Positions 51,130-60,307 are shown, counted from the first letter of the stretch. The stretch: DNA of 64,000 nt from Thiohalomonas sp963783235 (GCA_963783235.1 CAWAMN010000001.1:372001-436000), one strand, 5' to 3'. The notes: generated by a model not told the origin, from the letters alone. Translations and numbers: made by a program.

Positions 51130-52266
51130 CTATCCGTCCGAGCCAAGCAGCCGGTGGAGGATCCTTTCGTAGATGGCCGAGAGTTGATCCAGGTCTTCAA
51201 CCCGCACCTGTTCGTTCACTTTGTGAATGGTGGCATTGAGTGGGCCCAATTCCAGGACCTGGGCACCGGTGGGGGCGATGAAGCGCCCGTCGGAAGTGCC
51301 GCCTGCGGTGTTGACGTCCGGTTCACGGCCGGCCTCATCGCGGATGGCGGCAACCGTGGCCTCGAGCAGTGCGCCGCGGGGGGTAAGGAAAGGGTCACCG
51401 GAGAGCGACCACTCGATTTCGTAGTCGATACCCTGGGCATCGAGGAGGGCGTGCACCCGTGCCTTTAGTCCGTCTGCGCTGCTTTCCGTAGAGAAGCGGA
51501 AATTGATCAAGGCCTCCACTTCGCCGGGAATGACGTTGGTGGCGCCGGTGCCGCCACGGATATTGGATACCTGGAAAGTCGTCGGAGGGAAAAACTCATT
51601 GCCCCCGTCCCAGGACTCCCGACAGAGGGCATCCAGGGCGGGAGCCAGACGGTGAATGGGGTTGTCCGCCAGGTGCGGATAGGCGACGTGCCCCTGGGTG
51701 CCGTGCACCACCAGGCGGCCATTGAGCGATCCGCGCCGGCCATTCTTGACCACATCCCCCACCTCACGGGTGGAGGAGGGCTCGCCCACCAGACACCAGT
51801 CGATCTTCTCGCCGCGCGCCTCCAGGTGCTCGATCACTTTCACCGTGCCGTCCTTTGCCGGCCCCTCCTCATCGCTGGTAATAAGCAAGGCGATGGAACC
51901 GCCATGTTCAGGGCCTCGGGCCAGGAAGCGCTCGCAGGCGGTGACGAAGGCGGCGATCGAGCCTTTCATGTCAGCCGTGCCGCGCCCGTGCAGAACACCG
52001 TCCTCGACCACGGCATCGAAAGGCGGGTGGGACCAGTTCGCCTCGGGGCCGGTGGGGACCACATCGGTGTGTCCGGCAAAACAGAACACCGGCCCGTCCG
52101 TGCCCTTTCGGAGCCAGAGATTATCCACCTCACCGAAACGCAGATGCTCCGCCTCAAAGCCCAGCGGCGCCAGCCGTTCGGCAAGCAGGGGCTGGCAGCC
52201 GGCATCCTCCGGAGTGACGGAGCGGCGGCGGATCAGTTCACGGGCAAGATCGAGGGTGTCGGACAT
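51130..52266 (-). CDS. dapE: Succinyl-diaminopimelate desuccinylase
   Basis: This 378-residue zinc-dependent M20-family hydrolase removes succinate from N-succinyl-LL-diaminopimelate. FAGHTDVVPTG has the first zinc His and Asp, the second metal region is TSDEEGPAKDGT (catalytic Glu-Glu), and the last His is in NATIHKVNEQV. The dimerisation insert lies between. It is followed in the cluster by arsC-like, dapD and dapC genes in the same direction but with repeat-filled spacers. Confidence 0.94.
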   Translation of the reverse strand: MSDTLDLARELIRRRSVTPEDAGCQPLLAERLAPLGFEAEHLRFGEVDNLWLRKGTDGPVFCFAGHTDVVPTGPEANWSHPPFDAVVEDGVLHGRGTADMKGSIAAFVTACERFLARGPEHGGSIALLITSDEEGPAKDGTVKVIEHLEARGEKIDWCLVGEPSSTREVGDVVKNGRRGSLNGRLVVHGTQGHVAYPHLADNPIHRLAPALDALCRESWDGGNEFFPPTTFQVSNIRGGTGATNVIPGEVEALINFRFSTESSADGLKARVHALLDAQGIDYEIEWSLSGDPFLTPRGALLEATVAAIRDEAGREPDVNTAGGTSDGRFIAPTGAQVLELGPLNATIHKVNEQVRVEDLDQLSAIYERILHRLLGSDG

Positions 52267-52292
52267 AGCGGTTTATCAGCTCTGGAAATAGA

Positions 52293-52580
52293 AACCACGG
52301 GGGGACACGGGGACCACGGGGAATCCAAAGTACGGGGATGCCAAGCCCCAAAAGGGTACGGAAAAGTGCGGCAGCAGGTTGTTGAAAAACACCCTCTCCC
52401 ACCGGGAGAGGGTCGGGGTGAGGGGGTTCAATGCAGGGTAACTGCCCTGATTTTTTGATCCCCTCATCCTAGCCTTCTCCCTGAGGGAGAAGGGACAAAA
52501 CCCTTTTTCAACAGCTTGTTAGCCTCTCTACCCTTTTGGGTTATCAGCAGTTTCCCCGTGTTTCCCGTGCACCCCGTGGT
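52293..52580. repeat. Palindromic spacer between dapE and the arsC-like gene, interrupted by a TIR element
   Basis: The two arms, about 28 bp at 52293-52320 (three CACGGGG-type words) and about 29 bp at 52552-52580 (three CCCCGTG-type words), are mutual imperfect inverted repeats. They belong to the same family as the spacers on either side of dapD. Between the arms lies copy B of the dispersed element (52372-52522) and about 80 bp of plain sequence. Confidence 0.7.
52372..52522. repeat. 151-bp dispersed TIR element, copy B
   Basis: This copy has imperfect terminal inverted repeats (CAGCAGGTTGTTGAAAAA at the left with TTTTTCAACAGCTTGTTAG at the right). Its core follows copy A, with an ACCCTCTCCC / GGGAGAGGGT hairpin and a CTTCTCCCTGAGGGAGAAG palindrome. 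It differs from copy A at many positions, so the two are not a recent duplication. Confidence 0.8.
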
Positions 52581-52927
52581 CAATTTTCGAAAATTTCGGC
52601 GTAGTCGTTTGCGGAGAAGTCGACCCGAACCGTGCCGTCGTGCTCCAGCACCGGGCGCTTGATGAGCGTGGGCTCTTCGCGGATGAGCGCCAGGGCCTTC
52701 GCCTCGTCGAGGTCCTCTTTCCTTTCGGCCGGCAGCTTCCGCCAGGCCATGCCGCGGCGATTCAGCAACGTCTCCCAGCCGACCGCGTCGACCCAGTCGG
52801 TCAGGTGCTCTTCCGGCAGGCCGTCGAGGCGAAAATCATGAAACCCGTGCTCAATACCGTTCTCGCGCAGCCACTTACGCGCCTTGCGGACCGTATCGCA
52901 GTTTTTGATGCCGTAGATTTTGGTCAT
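52580..52927 (-). CDS. ArsC/Spx-family thioredoxin-fold protein (YffB-like)
   Basis: This 115-residue protein is of the arsenate-reductase-like family. KIYGIKNCDTVRKA has a single active-site Cys, and IKRPVLEH is the later Arg loop with the conserved RP. Members close to dapE in proteobacteria are the YffB type, whose function is not arsenate reduction as far as is known. It has an ATG at 52927. Confidence 0.85.
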   Translation of the reverse strand: MTKIYGIKNCDTVRKARKWLRENGIEHGFHDFRLDGLPEEHLTDWVDAVGWETLLNRRGMAWRKLPAERKEDLDEAKALALIREEPTLIKRPVLEHDGTVRVDFSANDYAEIFEN

Positions 52928-52937
52928 GATTCGATCC

Positions 52938-53070
52938 AACCACGGGGGAGCACGGGGACTTCAAACCTTGGAAAACATGACGCCTTCACAAAGAACTACT
53001 GAAAAGTGCGTTTAAGTTCTCTGTGGTTGTCTTTCACTTTCCCCGTGTTCCCCGTGCGCCCCGTGGTTAA
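52938..53070. repeat. Palindromic spacer between the arsC-like gene and dapD
   Basis: The left arm (52938-52959, ACCACGGGGGAGCACGGGGA) is an imperfect inverted repeat of the right arm (53038-53070). The arms consist of CACGGGG / CCCCGTG words. About 80 bp of unrelated sequence lies between. It belongs to the family in the two neighbouring spacers. Confidence 0.7.
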
Positions 53071-53075
53071 AGCCC

Positions 53076-53900
53076 TCAGATATCCCGCAGCAGTTCGTTG
53101 ATGCCGACCTTGGAGCGGGTCTTTTCGTCCACTTTCTTGACGATGACCGCGCAGTACAGGCTGTATTTGCCGTCCTTGCTCGGCAGATTGCCGGAGACGA
53201 CGACGGAGCCGGCCGGTACGCGACCGTAGATGATTTCGTCTTTTTCGCGATCGTAAATCCGGGTGGACTGGCCGATGTAGACGCCCATGGAGATGACCGC
53301 TCCCTCCTCGACGATAACCCCCTCGACGACCTCGGAGCGGGCGCCGATGAAGCAGTTGTCCTCGATGATGGTGGGGGCCGCCTGCAGGGGCTCCAGCACG
53401 CCGCCGATACCGACGCCGCCGGACAAATGGACATTCTTGCCGATCTGGGCACAGGAGCCGACCGTCGCCCAGGTATCGACCATGGTGCCGGAGTCCACAT
53501 AGGCGCCGATATTGGTGTAGGAGGGCATCAGTACCACGCCCGGGGCCACATAGGAGCCGCGACGGGCCGACGCCGGCGGAACGACGCGCACGCCGCAGTC
53601 ACGGAAGTCGCGTGAATTCATGTCGGCGTACTTTGACGGCACTTTATCGAAGTAGTTGGTAAAGCCGCCTTTCATGAAGCGGTTGTCTTCGATACGGAAC
53701 GAGAGCAGAACCGCCTTTTTCAGCCACTCGTTGACTTTCCAGTCACCAACGCCGCGGCGCTCGGCCACCCGCTGTTCACCACTATCCAGCAGTCGGATCG
53801 CCTCCTCAACGGCCTCTTTGACGTGGGACTCGACGCTGCGCGGTGTGATATCGGCGCGGCGCTCGAAGGCCTCCTCGATGACGTTCTTGATGTCTTCCAT
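53076..53900 (-). CDS. dapD: 2,3,4,5-tetrahydropyridine-2,6-dicarboxylate N-succinyltransferase
   Basis: This 274-residue left-handed beta-helix enzyme uses succinyl-CoA in the succinylase branch of lysine/DAP synthesis. DFRDCGVRVVPPASARRGSYVAPGVVLMPSYTN and GSCAQIGKNVHLSGGVGIGG are typical hexapeptide repeats. The ATG at 53900 has a GGAGACAG site; the frame is open upstream but that region is repeat. It is flanked by repeat-rich spacers. Confidence 0.94.
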   Translation of the reverse strand: MEDIKNVIEEAFERRADITPRSVESHVKEAVEEAIRLLDSGEQRVAERRGVGDWKVNEWLKKAVLLSFRIEDNRFMKGGFTNYFDKVPSKYADMNSRDFRDCGVRVVPPASARRGSYVAPGVVLMPSYTNIGAYVDSGTMVDTWATVGSCAQIGKNVHLSGGVGIGGVLEPLQAAPTIIEDNCFIGARSEVVEGVIVEEGAVISMGVYIGQSTRIYDREKDEIIYGRVPAGSVVVSGNLPSKDGKYSLYCAVIVKKVDEKTRSKVGINELLRDI

Positions 53901-53934
53901 CACTGTCTCCTCAATCCGGATTGATAAACGGCCA

Positions 53935-54074
53935 AACCACGGGGGACACGGGGAGCACGGGGTTTTTACCACAGAGAGCACAGAGTCATTTTTTTCGGAG
54001 ACTATTTTCTCCGTGTTCTCTGTGCCCTCTGTGGTTTGCGGCGTTGTCCCCGTGTTCCCCGTGCCCCCGTGGTT
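53935..54074. repeat. Double palindrome between dapD and dapC
   Basis: Two nested inverted repeats lie in this spacer. The outer arms (53935-53962 and 54045-54074) use CACGGGG/CCCCGTG words. The inner arms (53968-53985, ACCACAGAGAGCACAGAG, and 54015-54035) use CACAGAG/CTCTGTG words. The result can fold as a long imperfect hairpin. It appears to be two related repeat types, one inside the other. Confidence 0.75.
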
Positions 54075-54090
54075 AGTTCTTTTTCGAAAT

Positions 54091-55287
54091 TTAAAGACTT
54101 TCGACGAAGCGGCGGATGCGTTCGGCCGCCTCGATGCATTCATCCAGTTCGGCGACCAGGGCCATACGCACGCGCCCGGCACCGGGGTTGACCCCACCGG
54201 CCTCGCGGGAAAGAAAGCTGCCGGGCAGAACGGTCACGTGCTGCTGATCGAAAAGACCCCGGGCGAAATCGGTCTCCACAACCGGGGTCTTGGGCCACAA
54301 GTAGAAGCCGGCATCGGGCCGCTCCACCTCCAGGACTGGCTGGAGGATATCTAAAACGGCATCGAATTTCTCCCGGTAAAGCTCCCGATTGGCCTTCACA
54401 TGGGTTTCGTCCCGCCAGGCGAGGATACTGGCCGCCTGGGTGGGCGGCGGCAAGGCGCAGCCCTGGTAAGTGCGGTACAGCAGAAAGCGACGCATGAGTT
54501 CGGCATCACCGGCCACAAAGCCCGATCGCAGGCCGGGCAGGTTGGAACGCTTGGAGAGGCTGTGGAAGACCACGCAGCGCCGATAATCAGAGCGTCCCAT
54601 CTCGGCCGCCGCCTGCAGCAGCCCCGGTGGTGGGGCAGCCTCTTCGAAGTAGAGCTCCGAGTAGCACTCGTCGGAGGCGATCACGAAATCGTATTCGTCT
54701 GCCAGACGGATCAATTGTTGGAGCCGTTCCACCGGCATGACGGCGCCGGTCGGATTGCCGGGGCTGCACAGGTAAATGAGCTGTGTACGTTCCCAGACCT
54801 CGGGCGACACGGCGTCCAGGTCCGGAAGGAATCCGTTTTCAGCTGTGGTGTTCAGATAGTGCGGAGTGGCACCGGCGAGCAGCGCGGCCCCCTCATAGAT
54901 CTGGTAGAAGGGGTTGGGGGCCAGAACCAGCGGCTGCCCCGAGCGGTCTACGACGGCTTGAGCGAAGGCGAACAGTGCCTCGCGGGTGCCCGCCACGGGG
55001 ATCACATTGGCCTCCGGATCGATACTGCCCTCCGGCAGACCGAAACGGCGGGTCAGCCAATCACCGGCGGCCGCGCGCAGCTCGGGGCGCCCCTTGGTGA
55101 CGGGGTAACTGGCCAGCCCATGCAGGTGTGTAATCACCTCTTCGACCACAAAGGCCGGCGGTTGGTGCTTGGGCTCGCCAATAGAGAGGGCGATGTGGGG
55201 CTTGTCCGCAGGCGGTTGCGTGCCGGCCTTCAAGCGGTTTAATTTCTCGAAGGGGTAGGGCTGTAGCTTTTCGAGATCCGGATTCAT
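54091..55287 (-). CDS. dapC: Succinyldiaminopimelate aminotransferase
   Basis: This 398-residue class I PLP aminotransferase converts N-succinyl-2-amino-6-ketopimelate to N-succinyl-LL-DAP. CSPGNPTGAVMP and SDECYSELYFEE bind PLP. The Lys Schiff base is in FHSLSKRSNLPGLRSGF. It is the conserved DapC (rather than ArgD-type) variant, next to dapD. The ATG at 55287 excludes a short upstream extension. Confidence 0.92.
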   Translation of the reverse strand: MNPDLEKLQPYPFEKLNRLKAGTQPPADKPHIALSIGEPKHQPPAFVVEEVITHLHGLASYPVTKGRPELRAAAGDWLTRRFGLPEGSIDPEANVIPVAGTREALFAFAQAVVDRSGQPLVLAPNPFYQIYEGAALLAGATPHYLNTTAENGFLPDLDAVSPEVWERTQLIYLCSPGNPTGAVMPVERLQQLIRLADEYDFVIASDECYSELYFEEAAPPPGLLQAAAEMGRSDYRRCVVFHSLSKRSNLPGLRSGFVAGDAELMRRFLLYRTYQGCALPPPTQAASILAWRDETHVKANRELYREKFDAVLDILQPVLEVERPDAGFYLWPKTPVVETDFARGLFDQQHVTVLPGSFLSREAGGVNPGAGRVRMALVAELDECIEAAERIRRFVESL

Positions 55288-55397
55288 GGCCTCGGTTCGC
55301 GGCAAAAACAACCATTATACTGCATTTGGAGGGGCTGAGGACCAATGGTAGACCGACGATCGGCCTGACCCACCCACACTCATCGCCCAGGGAAATT

Positions 55398-55763
55398 ATG
55401 TCGATTCAAAGACTGCATCACGTAAGCCTCATTACCTCCGATACGGCCCGTGCCGTGGGGTTCTACAGCGGTGTGCTGGGTATTCCCGAGGCCGAACGCC
55501 CGCCGCTGGGCTTCCCCGGTGCGTGGCTGGATATCGGTGGGCAGCAGATCCATTTGTTGGAGTTGCCCAATCCCGACCCTACCGAAGCGCGGCCGGAGCA
55601 CGGCGGCCGTGACCGACACGTGGCCTTTCTGATCGATGACTTCGACGGGATGACCCAACGGCTTGAGGAGGCCGGCATCGCATTCACCCGGAGCCGGTCG
55701 GGGCGCCAGGCGCTATTTTGCCGTGATCCGGATGGTAACGGCGTGGAGCTCATCGGCAGCTGA
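55398..55763 (+). CDS. VOC/glyoxalase-family protein
   Basis: This 121-residue protein has two beta-alpha-beta-beta-beta modules of the vicinal-oxygen-chelate fold. His near 7 (QRLHHVSL), His near 53 (QIHLLEL), His in RDRHVAFLIDD and Glu near the C-terminus (NGVELIGS) match the metal ligands of the family. An AGGGA site precedes the ATG. It could be a lactoylglutathione-lyase-like enzyme or a dioxygenase, and it is divergent from dapC. Confidence 0.85.
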   Translation: MSIQRLHHVSLITSDTARAVGFYSGVLGIPEAERPPLGFPGAWLDIGGQQIHLLELPNPDPTEARPEHGGRDRHVAFLIDDFDGMTQRLEEAGIAFTRSRSGRQALFCRDPDGNGVELIGS

Positions 55764-55870
55764 AGTGACGGCCTTACCCGAAAAGGGCGGGCCTTCACCC
55801 GGGAGCCGGGGCGCTTACGACCGGATAATCCTTTCTGAATTTTCCGGTGTGTTCGTGACTGTTTCGCCCG

Positions 55871-58519
55871 TCACTCTTGGGCGAGACGCTCGCAGATGCG
55901 CCGACGCAGACACTCCGTCTTCTCTTCATCGCTCAGGAACTCGCCATCCTGGTCGGCGATCATGAAGACGTCCTCCACCCGCTCGCCGAAGGTTGCGATT
56001 TTGGCGTTCTGAAGTTGCACATGGCATTCGGTGAGTGCCCGGCCGATTTCGGCCAGCAGGCCGGGCCGGTCGGCGGCGACGACCTCCATGACCGTCCGAC
56101 CGTTACGCAGGTCGTTCTGGAAGGTGACATGGGTTGGCAGGTTAAAGTGCTTGAGCTGTCTTGCGACCCGTCGGCGCACCTTGGCCGGCGTCTCCTCGGG
56201 GTGCGATAAAAGATGGGTCAGGTGCTCGCGGATCTCCCGTTCGCGTTCAGGCTCGTCGATGGGCTCGCCCGACTCTTCCAGGACGATATAGGTGTCCAGG
56301 GTATACCCATCATTGGAGGGGATGATGCGTGCGTCGGCGATGGTCAGGCCCAACTGGTCGAGGGCGGTGGTCGTGGTCGTGAACTGGTGCTCCCTGATCG
56401 GGGTAAAGATGAAGACCTCGGTTCCGCCCCTTTGGGTCTTGCGCCGGAGCAGCACCAGCGGTCGGTCCAACCGGGCATTCTCGGCAATGGCTCTACTGTG
56501 CCAGGCGATTTCATCGACCGAATAGCGAAGGAAATAGTCGTCCGTCAGTCGGTCCCAGAAGCGTGAGACCGCCACCAGGTCGACATCGCTGTCCTCCAGG
56601 AGCCGAATGGCTTCGCGCTGTGTCTCCTCGATGAGCTCCTCTTTGTCGATGGGGTTGGTGAGCCCGCGGCGAAGGGCCCGGCGGGCGGCATAGTAGAGTT
56701 CGGCGAGCAGGGCATCCTTCCAGGAGTTCCAGACCCCGGGACTGGTGGCGCGGATATCGGCCACGGTCAGAAGATAGAGATAATCCAGCCGGTTTTTATC
56801 GCTCACCTGGGCCGCGAACTCGTTGACGATTTCCGGGTCGGAAATGTCCTTGCGCTGGGCGGTGGTGGACATCAAAAGGTGGTGGCGAACCAGCCAGGCG
56901 ACCAGGTGCGTGTCGTATTTGGATAACAGGTGGTGGGTGCAGAAGGCCGAGGCATCCCTGGCGCCCAGGTCGGAGTGGTCGCCGCCCCGCCCTTTGGCGA
57001 TATCGTGGAAGAGGGCGGCAATGTAGAGAATCTCCGGTTTGGCGATACGCTGGATTAGCCGGCTGCACAGCGGGAATTCCTCGGCGTGTTCGGGGACGGC
57101 GAAGCGGCGCAGGTTCCGAACCACGAAGAGGGTATGTTCATCCACTGTGTAGACATGGAAGAGGTCGTGCTGCATCTGCCCCGCGACTCGCCCGAACAGG
57201 GGCAGGTAAGCGCCGAGCACCCCGTAGCGGTTCATCCGGTGAAGGGCATCGGTAATGCCGCGCGGCTGGCGCAGAATCTCCATGAAAAGGCTGCGGCAGC
57301 GCAGGTCGTTCCGGAATTCGGCGTCGACCAGATAGAGGTGGTTACGGATCTGCCGAATCGTCTCGGCTCGCACCCCTTTGGTATTGGGGTGCTGCACCAG
57401 CACCAGGAAAAGTTCCAGCAGTGCGAAGGGGTAGCGCCGGAAAACGCCTTCGGAGGTGGTCTCGAGGAAGCCTTTGCGCGCCTGAAAGCGTTTGCTGATG
57501 GAAACCGGTTCGGCGGGTTGGTCGCCGTAGAGTATCTCCTCCTGGAATAACTGCAACAGCATCTCGTTGAGCCGCTCCAGCTCCATGACCGTCCGGTAGT
57601 ACTCCTTCATGAAGTGCTCGACCGCCAGCCGAGAGTCGTCGTCCCGAAAGCCGAACTGGAGGGCCAGGGTGCGCTGATGGTCGAAGAGGAGCCTGTCCTC
57701 GCGGCGCCGGTTGAGGATATGCAGGCCGAAGCGCACCTTCCAGAGAAAAGCCTGCCCGTCGCTGAGGGTGCGGTACTCGGCGGCGGTCAGAAAGCCGTGA
57801 CCGACCAGGTCGCGCAGGGTTTCGGCGCCGTAGTGGCGCTTGGCCACCCAGCCGATCATCTGAATGTCCCGCAGGCCCCCGGGCCCTTCCTTGACATTGG
57901 GCTCGAGGTTGTAGGCCGTATCATTGAACTTGTGATGGCGGGCGATCTGCTCCTGCCACTTTGCCTCGAAAAAAGCCGGCCCCGGCCAGACGTGCTTCTG
58001 GCTGGTCCGCTCGCGCATGGTCTCGTAGAGAGCCCGTGGGCCTATCAGCAGCCGCGACTCCATCAGGTTGGTGGCAACCGTGATGTCCGCCTCCGCCTCC
58101 TCCACGCATTGTGCGACCGTCCTGACGCTATGCCCGACCTCCAGGCCGATATCCCACAGGAACAGTAGAAAGTGCTCGAGATTCTGCTGGTAGCGGTCGG
58201 TAGCCCCGGGTTCGGCCAGGATCATCAGGTCGACGTCGGAGTGGGGATGCAATTCGCCGCGCCCGTAGCCCCCAACCGCCACCAGACACAGGTCATCGGG
58301 CGGGTCGTCGAAATGGAGACTCCAGGCGCGATCCAGAAGCCGATCGACGAAGCGGGCGTGAGCCGGTACCAAATCCACGACCGCATCCCCTGCCAAAAAG
58401 CGCTCCTCCAGCGCAGTCCGGGCGGCTTCGGCCGTGTCGCGGAACAGCGTCAGGGGCGGACTTCCGGCAGCCAGGGCGCTCTCGAAAGCCTCGGCATCGA
58501 ACAGCGCCAGCGGCGACAC
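55871..58519 (-). CDS. glnD: Bifunctional [protein-PII] uridylyltransferase/uridylyl-removing enzyme
   Basis: This 882-residue nitrogen-status sensor uridylylates PII at low glutamine and reverses it at high glutamine. The N-terminal nucleotidyltransferase has GGYGRGELHPHSDVDLMIL near 87-105. The HD domain has FHDIAKGRGGDHSDLG near 500. Two ACT domains form the C-terminus (glutamine sensing): EVFIFTPIREHQFTTTTTALD and MEVVAADRPGLLAEIGRALTE. The length is normal. It lies just downstream of map (3 bp spacing), as in E. coli. Confidence 0.95.
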   Translation of the reverse strand: MSPLALFDAEAFESALAAGSPPLTLFRDTAEAARTALEERFLAGDAVVDLVPAHARFVDRLLDRAWSLHFDDPPDDLCLVAVGGYGRGELHPHSDVDLMILAEPGATDRYQQNLEHFLLFLWDIGLEVGHSVRTVAQCVEEAEADITVATNLMESRLLIGPRALYETMRERTSQKHVWPGPAFFEAKWQEQIARHHKFNDTAYNLEPNVKEGPGGLRDIQMIGWVAKRHYGAETLRDLVGHGFLTAAEYRTLSDGQAFLWKVRFGLHILNRRREDRLLFDHQRTLALQFGFRDDDSRLAVEHFMKEYYRTVMELERLNEMLLQLFQEEILYGDQPAEPVSISKRFQARKGFLETTSEGVFRRYPFALLELFLVLVQHPNTKGVRAETIRQIRNHLYLVDAEFRNDLRCRSLFMEILRQPRGITDALHRMNRYGVLGAYLPLFGRVAGQMQHDLFHVYTVDEHTLFVVRNLRRFAVPEHAEEFPLCSRLIQRIAKPEILYIAALFHDIAKGRGGDHSDLGARDASAFCTHHLLSKYDTHLVAWLVRHHLLMSTTAQRKDISDPEIVNEFAAQVSDKNRLDYLYLLTVADIRATSPGVWNSWKDALLAELYYAARRALRRGLTNPIDKEELIEETQREAIRLLEDSDVDLVAVSRFWDRLTDDYFLRYSVDEIAWHSRAIAENARLDRPLVLLRRKTQRGGTEVFIFTPIREHQFTTTTTALDQLGLTIADARIIPSNDGYTLDTYIVLEESGEPIDEPEREREIREHLTHLLSHPEETPAKVRRRVARQLKHFNLPTHVTFQNDLRNGRTVMEVVAADRPGLLAEIGRALTECHVQLQNAKIATFGERVEDVFMIADQDGEFLSDEEKTECLRRRICERLAQE

Positions 58520-58521
58520 GT

Positions 58522-59289
58522 TCAGATTGCCTCACCCTTGCGAAGGGTCAGCACTTCGTAACCCGTGTCGGTGACGAGAATGGTGTGCTCCCACTGAGCG
58601 GAGAGGGTGCGGTCCTTGGTAACCACGGTCCAGCCGTCCGGTAGCAGCTTCACGAAGCGCTTTCCGGCATTGATCATCGGCTCGATCGTGAACGTCATGC
58701 CCGCTTCCAGAACGAGACCGGTGCCCGGCTTGCCATAGTGGAGCACCTGGGGCTCTTCGTGGAATTGCTGACCGATGCCGTGGCCGCAGTATTCCCGGAC
58801 CACCGAATAGCGATGTTTCTCGGCGTACTCCTGGACCGCATGGCCGATATCCCCCAGCCGAATGCCGGGTTTTACCATTTTGATGCCGGTAATCATTGCC
58901 TCGCGCGCCACCCGCACCAGCCTTTCGGCTTTAACGGTGGCCTCGCCGACGAAGAACATCTGACTGGTGTCGCCGTGGTAGCCATCCTTGATAACGGTGA
59001 TATCGATATTGACCACATCCCCCTTCTTGAGAACCTTGTCGCTGGGGATCCCGTGACAGACCTGGTGATTGACGGAGGTGCAGATAGACTTGGGGAAACC
59101 GTGGTAGTCGAGGGGCGCCGGGATCGCCTGCTGTTCATGCACGATGTAATCGTGACAGATACGATCCAGTTCACCGGTGGTGACGCCGGGTTGGACGTGC
59201 GGTGCGATCATCTCCAACACCTCGGCAGCCAGCCGGCCGGCTACGCGCATTTTTTCGATCTCTTCGGGCGTCTTGATATGGACAGCCAT
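58522..59289 (-). CDS. map: Methionine aminopeptidase, type I
   Basis: This 255-residue enzyme removes N-terminal Met from nascent proteins. Metal ligands appear in the expected order: D in VNIDITVIKDG, D in HGDTSQMF, H in REYCGHGIGQQFHEEP, and E in FTIEPMI, with a final Glu in AQWEHTILV. The ATG at 59289 gives MAVHIKTPEEIEKMRVAG; the frame is open much further. It is divergent from rpsB, as in E. coli. Confidence 0.95.
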   Translation of the reverse strand: MAVHIKTPEEIEKMRVAGRLAAEVLEMIAPHVQPGVTTGELDRICHDYIVHEQQAIPAPLDYHGFPKSICTSVNHQVCHGIPSDKVLKKGDVVNIDITVIKDGYHGDTSQMFFVGEATVKAERLVRVAREAMITGIKMVKPGIRLGDIGHAVQEYAEKHRYSVVREYCGHGIGQQFHEEPQVLHYGKPGTGLVLEAGMTFTIEPMINAGKRFVKLLPDGWTVVTKDRTLSAQWEHTILVTDTGYEVLTLRKGEAI

Positions 59290-59372
59290 GTAATTGAAAA
59301 TCCTGGATTTTATGGGTTTGGCCGGCGGTCCACTGCCGAATCGGCGGATTGTCTGTGAAGGCGCGCCAGCAA

Positions 59373-59401
59373 TTGTTGTGCCGTAACGGATATGGTATAA
59401 A
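59373..59401 (+). promoter_or_regulatory. Putative sigma-70 promoter of rpsB
   Basis: TTGTTG (59373-59378) and TATAAA (59396-59401) are separated by exactly 17 bp. Initiation near 59408 gives a leader of about 147 nt before rpsB, which holds a GC-rich, base-paired-looking region (CCGGCACGGGTATCCGGGTG near 59471-59490). In gammaproteobacteria S2 represses its own operon via this leader. Confidence 0.5.
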
Positions 59402-59554
59402 GGCGCGCTTTCGTAGGCAAACGAAAACGGCTTCCGGTTTGCACCGGGGTCGAAACACTCCACACATGCGCCGGCACGGGTATCCGGGTGCCCCCGAAAG
59501 GGGTCGATATCCGAGGGTGCATGGAGGACCAACCCAAATGAGGAGACTTTCTAC

Positions 59555-60307
59555 ATGGCTAACGTAACCATGCGTCAGATGCTGGAGGCCGGTGTTCACT
59601 TCGGCCACCAGACCCGTTACTGGAATCCGAAGATGGCACCCTACATCTTCGGTCAGCGTAACAAGATTCATATCGTTAACCTTGAGGCGACGCTGCCCCT
59701 TTACAACGATGCGATGAACTATCTGGGCAAGCTGGCCGCGAACAAGGGCAAGATCCTTTTCGTCGGCACCAAGCGTCAGGCCCGCGACATCGTCAAGCAG
59801 GAAGCCGAGCGTTGCGGTATGCCCTTCGTCAACTACCGCTGGCTGGGCGGCATGCTGACCAACTTCAAGACGGTCAAGCAGTCCATCCGCCGCCTGAAAG
59901 ACCTGGAAGCCCAGGAGCAGGACGGCACCCTGGCCAAGCTGGTCAAGAAAGAGGCGCTGATGCGCCACCGTGAGATGGAAAAGCTGGATCGCAGCCTCGG
60001 CGGCATCAAGGATATGGGCGGTCTGCCCGACGCGATGTTCGTCATCGATGTCGGCCACGAGAAGAACGCCATCAGCGAAGCCAAGAAACTGGGTATCCCG
60101 GTTATAGCTGCGGTGGATACCAACTGCGACCCGTCCGATGTCGATTACGTGATTCCCGGCAACGACGACGCCATCCGCGCGATCAATCTCTACGTGACGG
60201 GCGCCGCCAATGCCATCCTCGAGGGCAGGGCCTCGACCGCTCAGGTAACCGAGGGCGGTACCGACGAGTTCATCGAGGTCACCGAAGGCGAACAGGCCTC
60301 CGAGTAA
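59555..60307 (+). CDS. rpsB: 30S ribosomal protein S2
   Basis: This 250-residue protein has the S2 hallmarks VTMRQMLEAGVHFGHQTRYW at the start, NYRWLGGMLTNFKTV and IPVIAAVDTNCDPSDVDYVIPGNDDA. A GGAG site and a 5' leader precede it. It begins the rpsB-tsf-pyrH-frr-uppS-cdsA cluster, whose first two genes are usually co-transcribed; a terminator-like hairpin separates them here. Confidence 0.97.
   Translation: MANVTMRQMLEAGVHFGHQTRYWNPKMAPYIFGQRNKIHIVNLEATLPLYNDAMNYLGKLAANKGKILFVGTKRQARDIVKQEAERCGMPFVNYRWLGGMLTNFKTVKQSIRRLKDLEAQEQDGTLAKLVKKEALMRHREMEKLDRSLGGIKDMGGLPDAMFVIDVGHEKNAISEAKKLGIPVIAAVDTNCDPSDVDYVIPGNDDAIRAINLYVTGAANAILEGRASTAQVTEGGTDEFIEVTEGEQASE

Noticed and set aside
53966..54035. 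Possible CRISPR repeat in the dapD-dapC spacer
   Set aside because: The CACAGAG words are inverted arms of one palindrome, not direct repeats separated by unique spacers.
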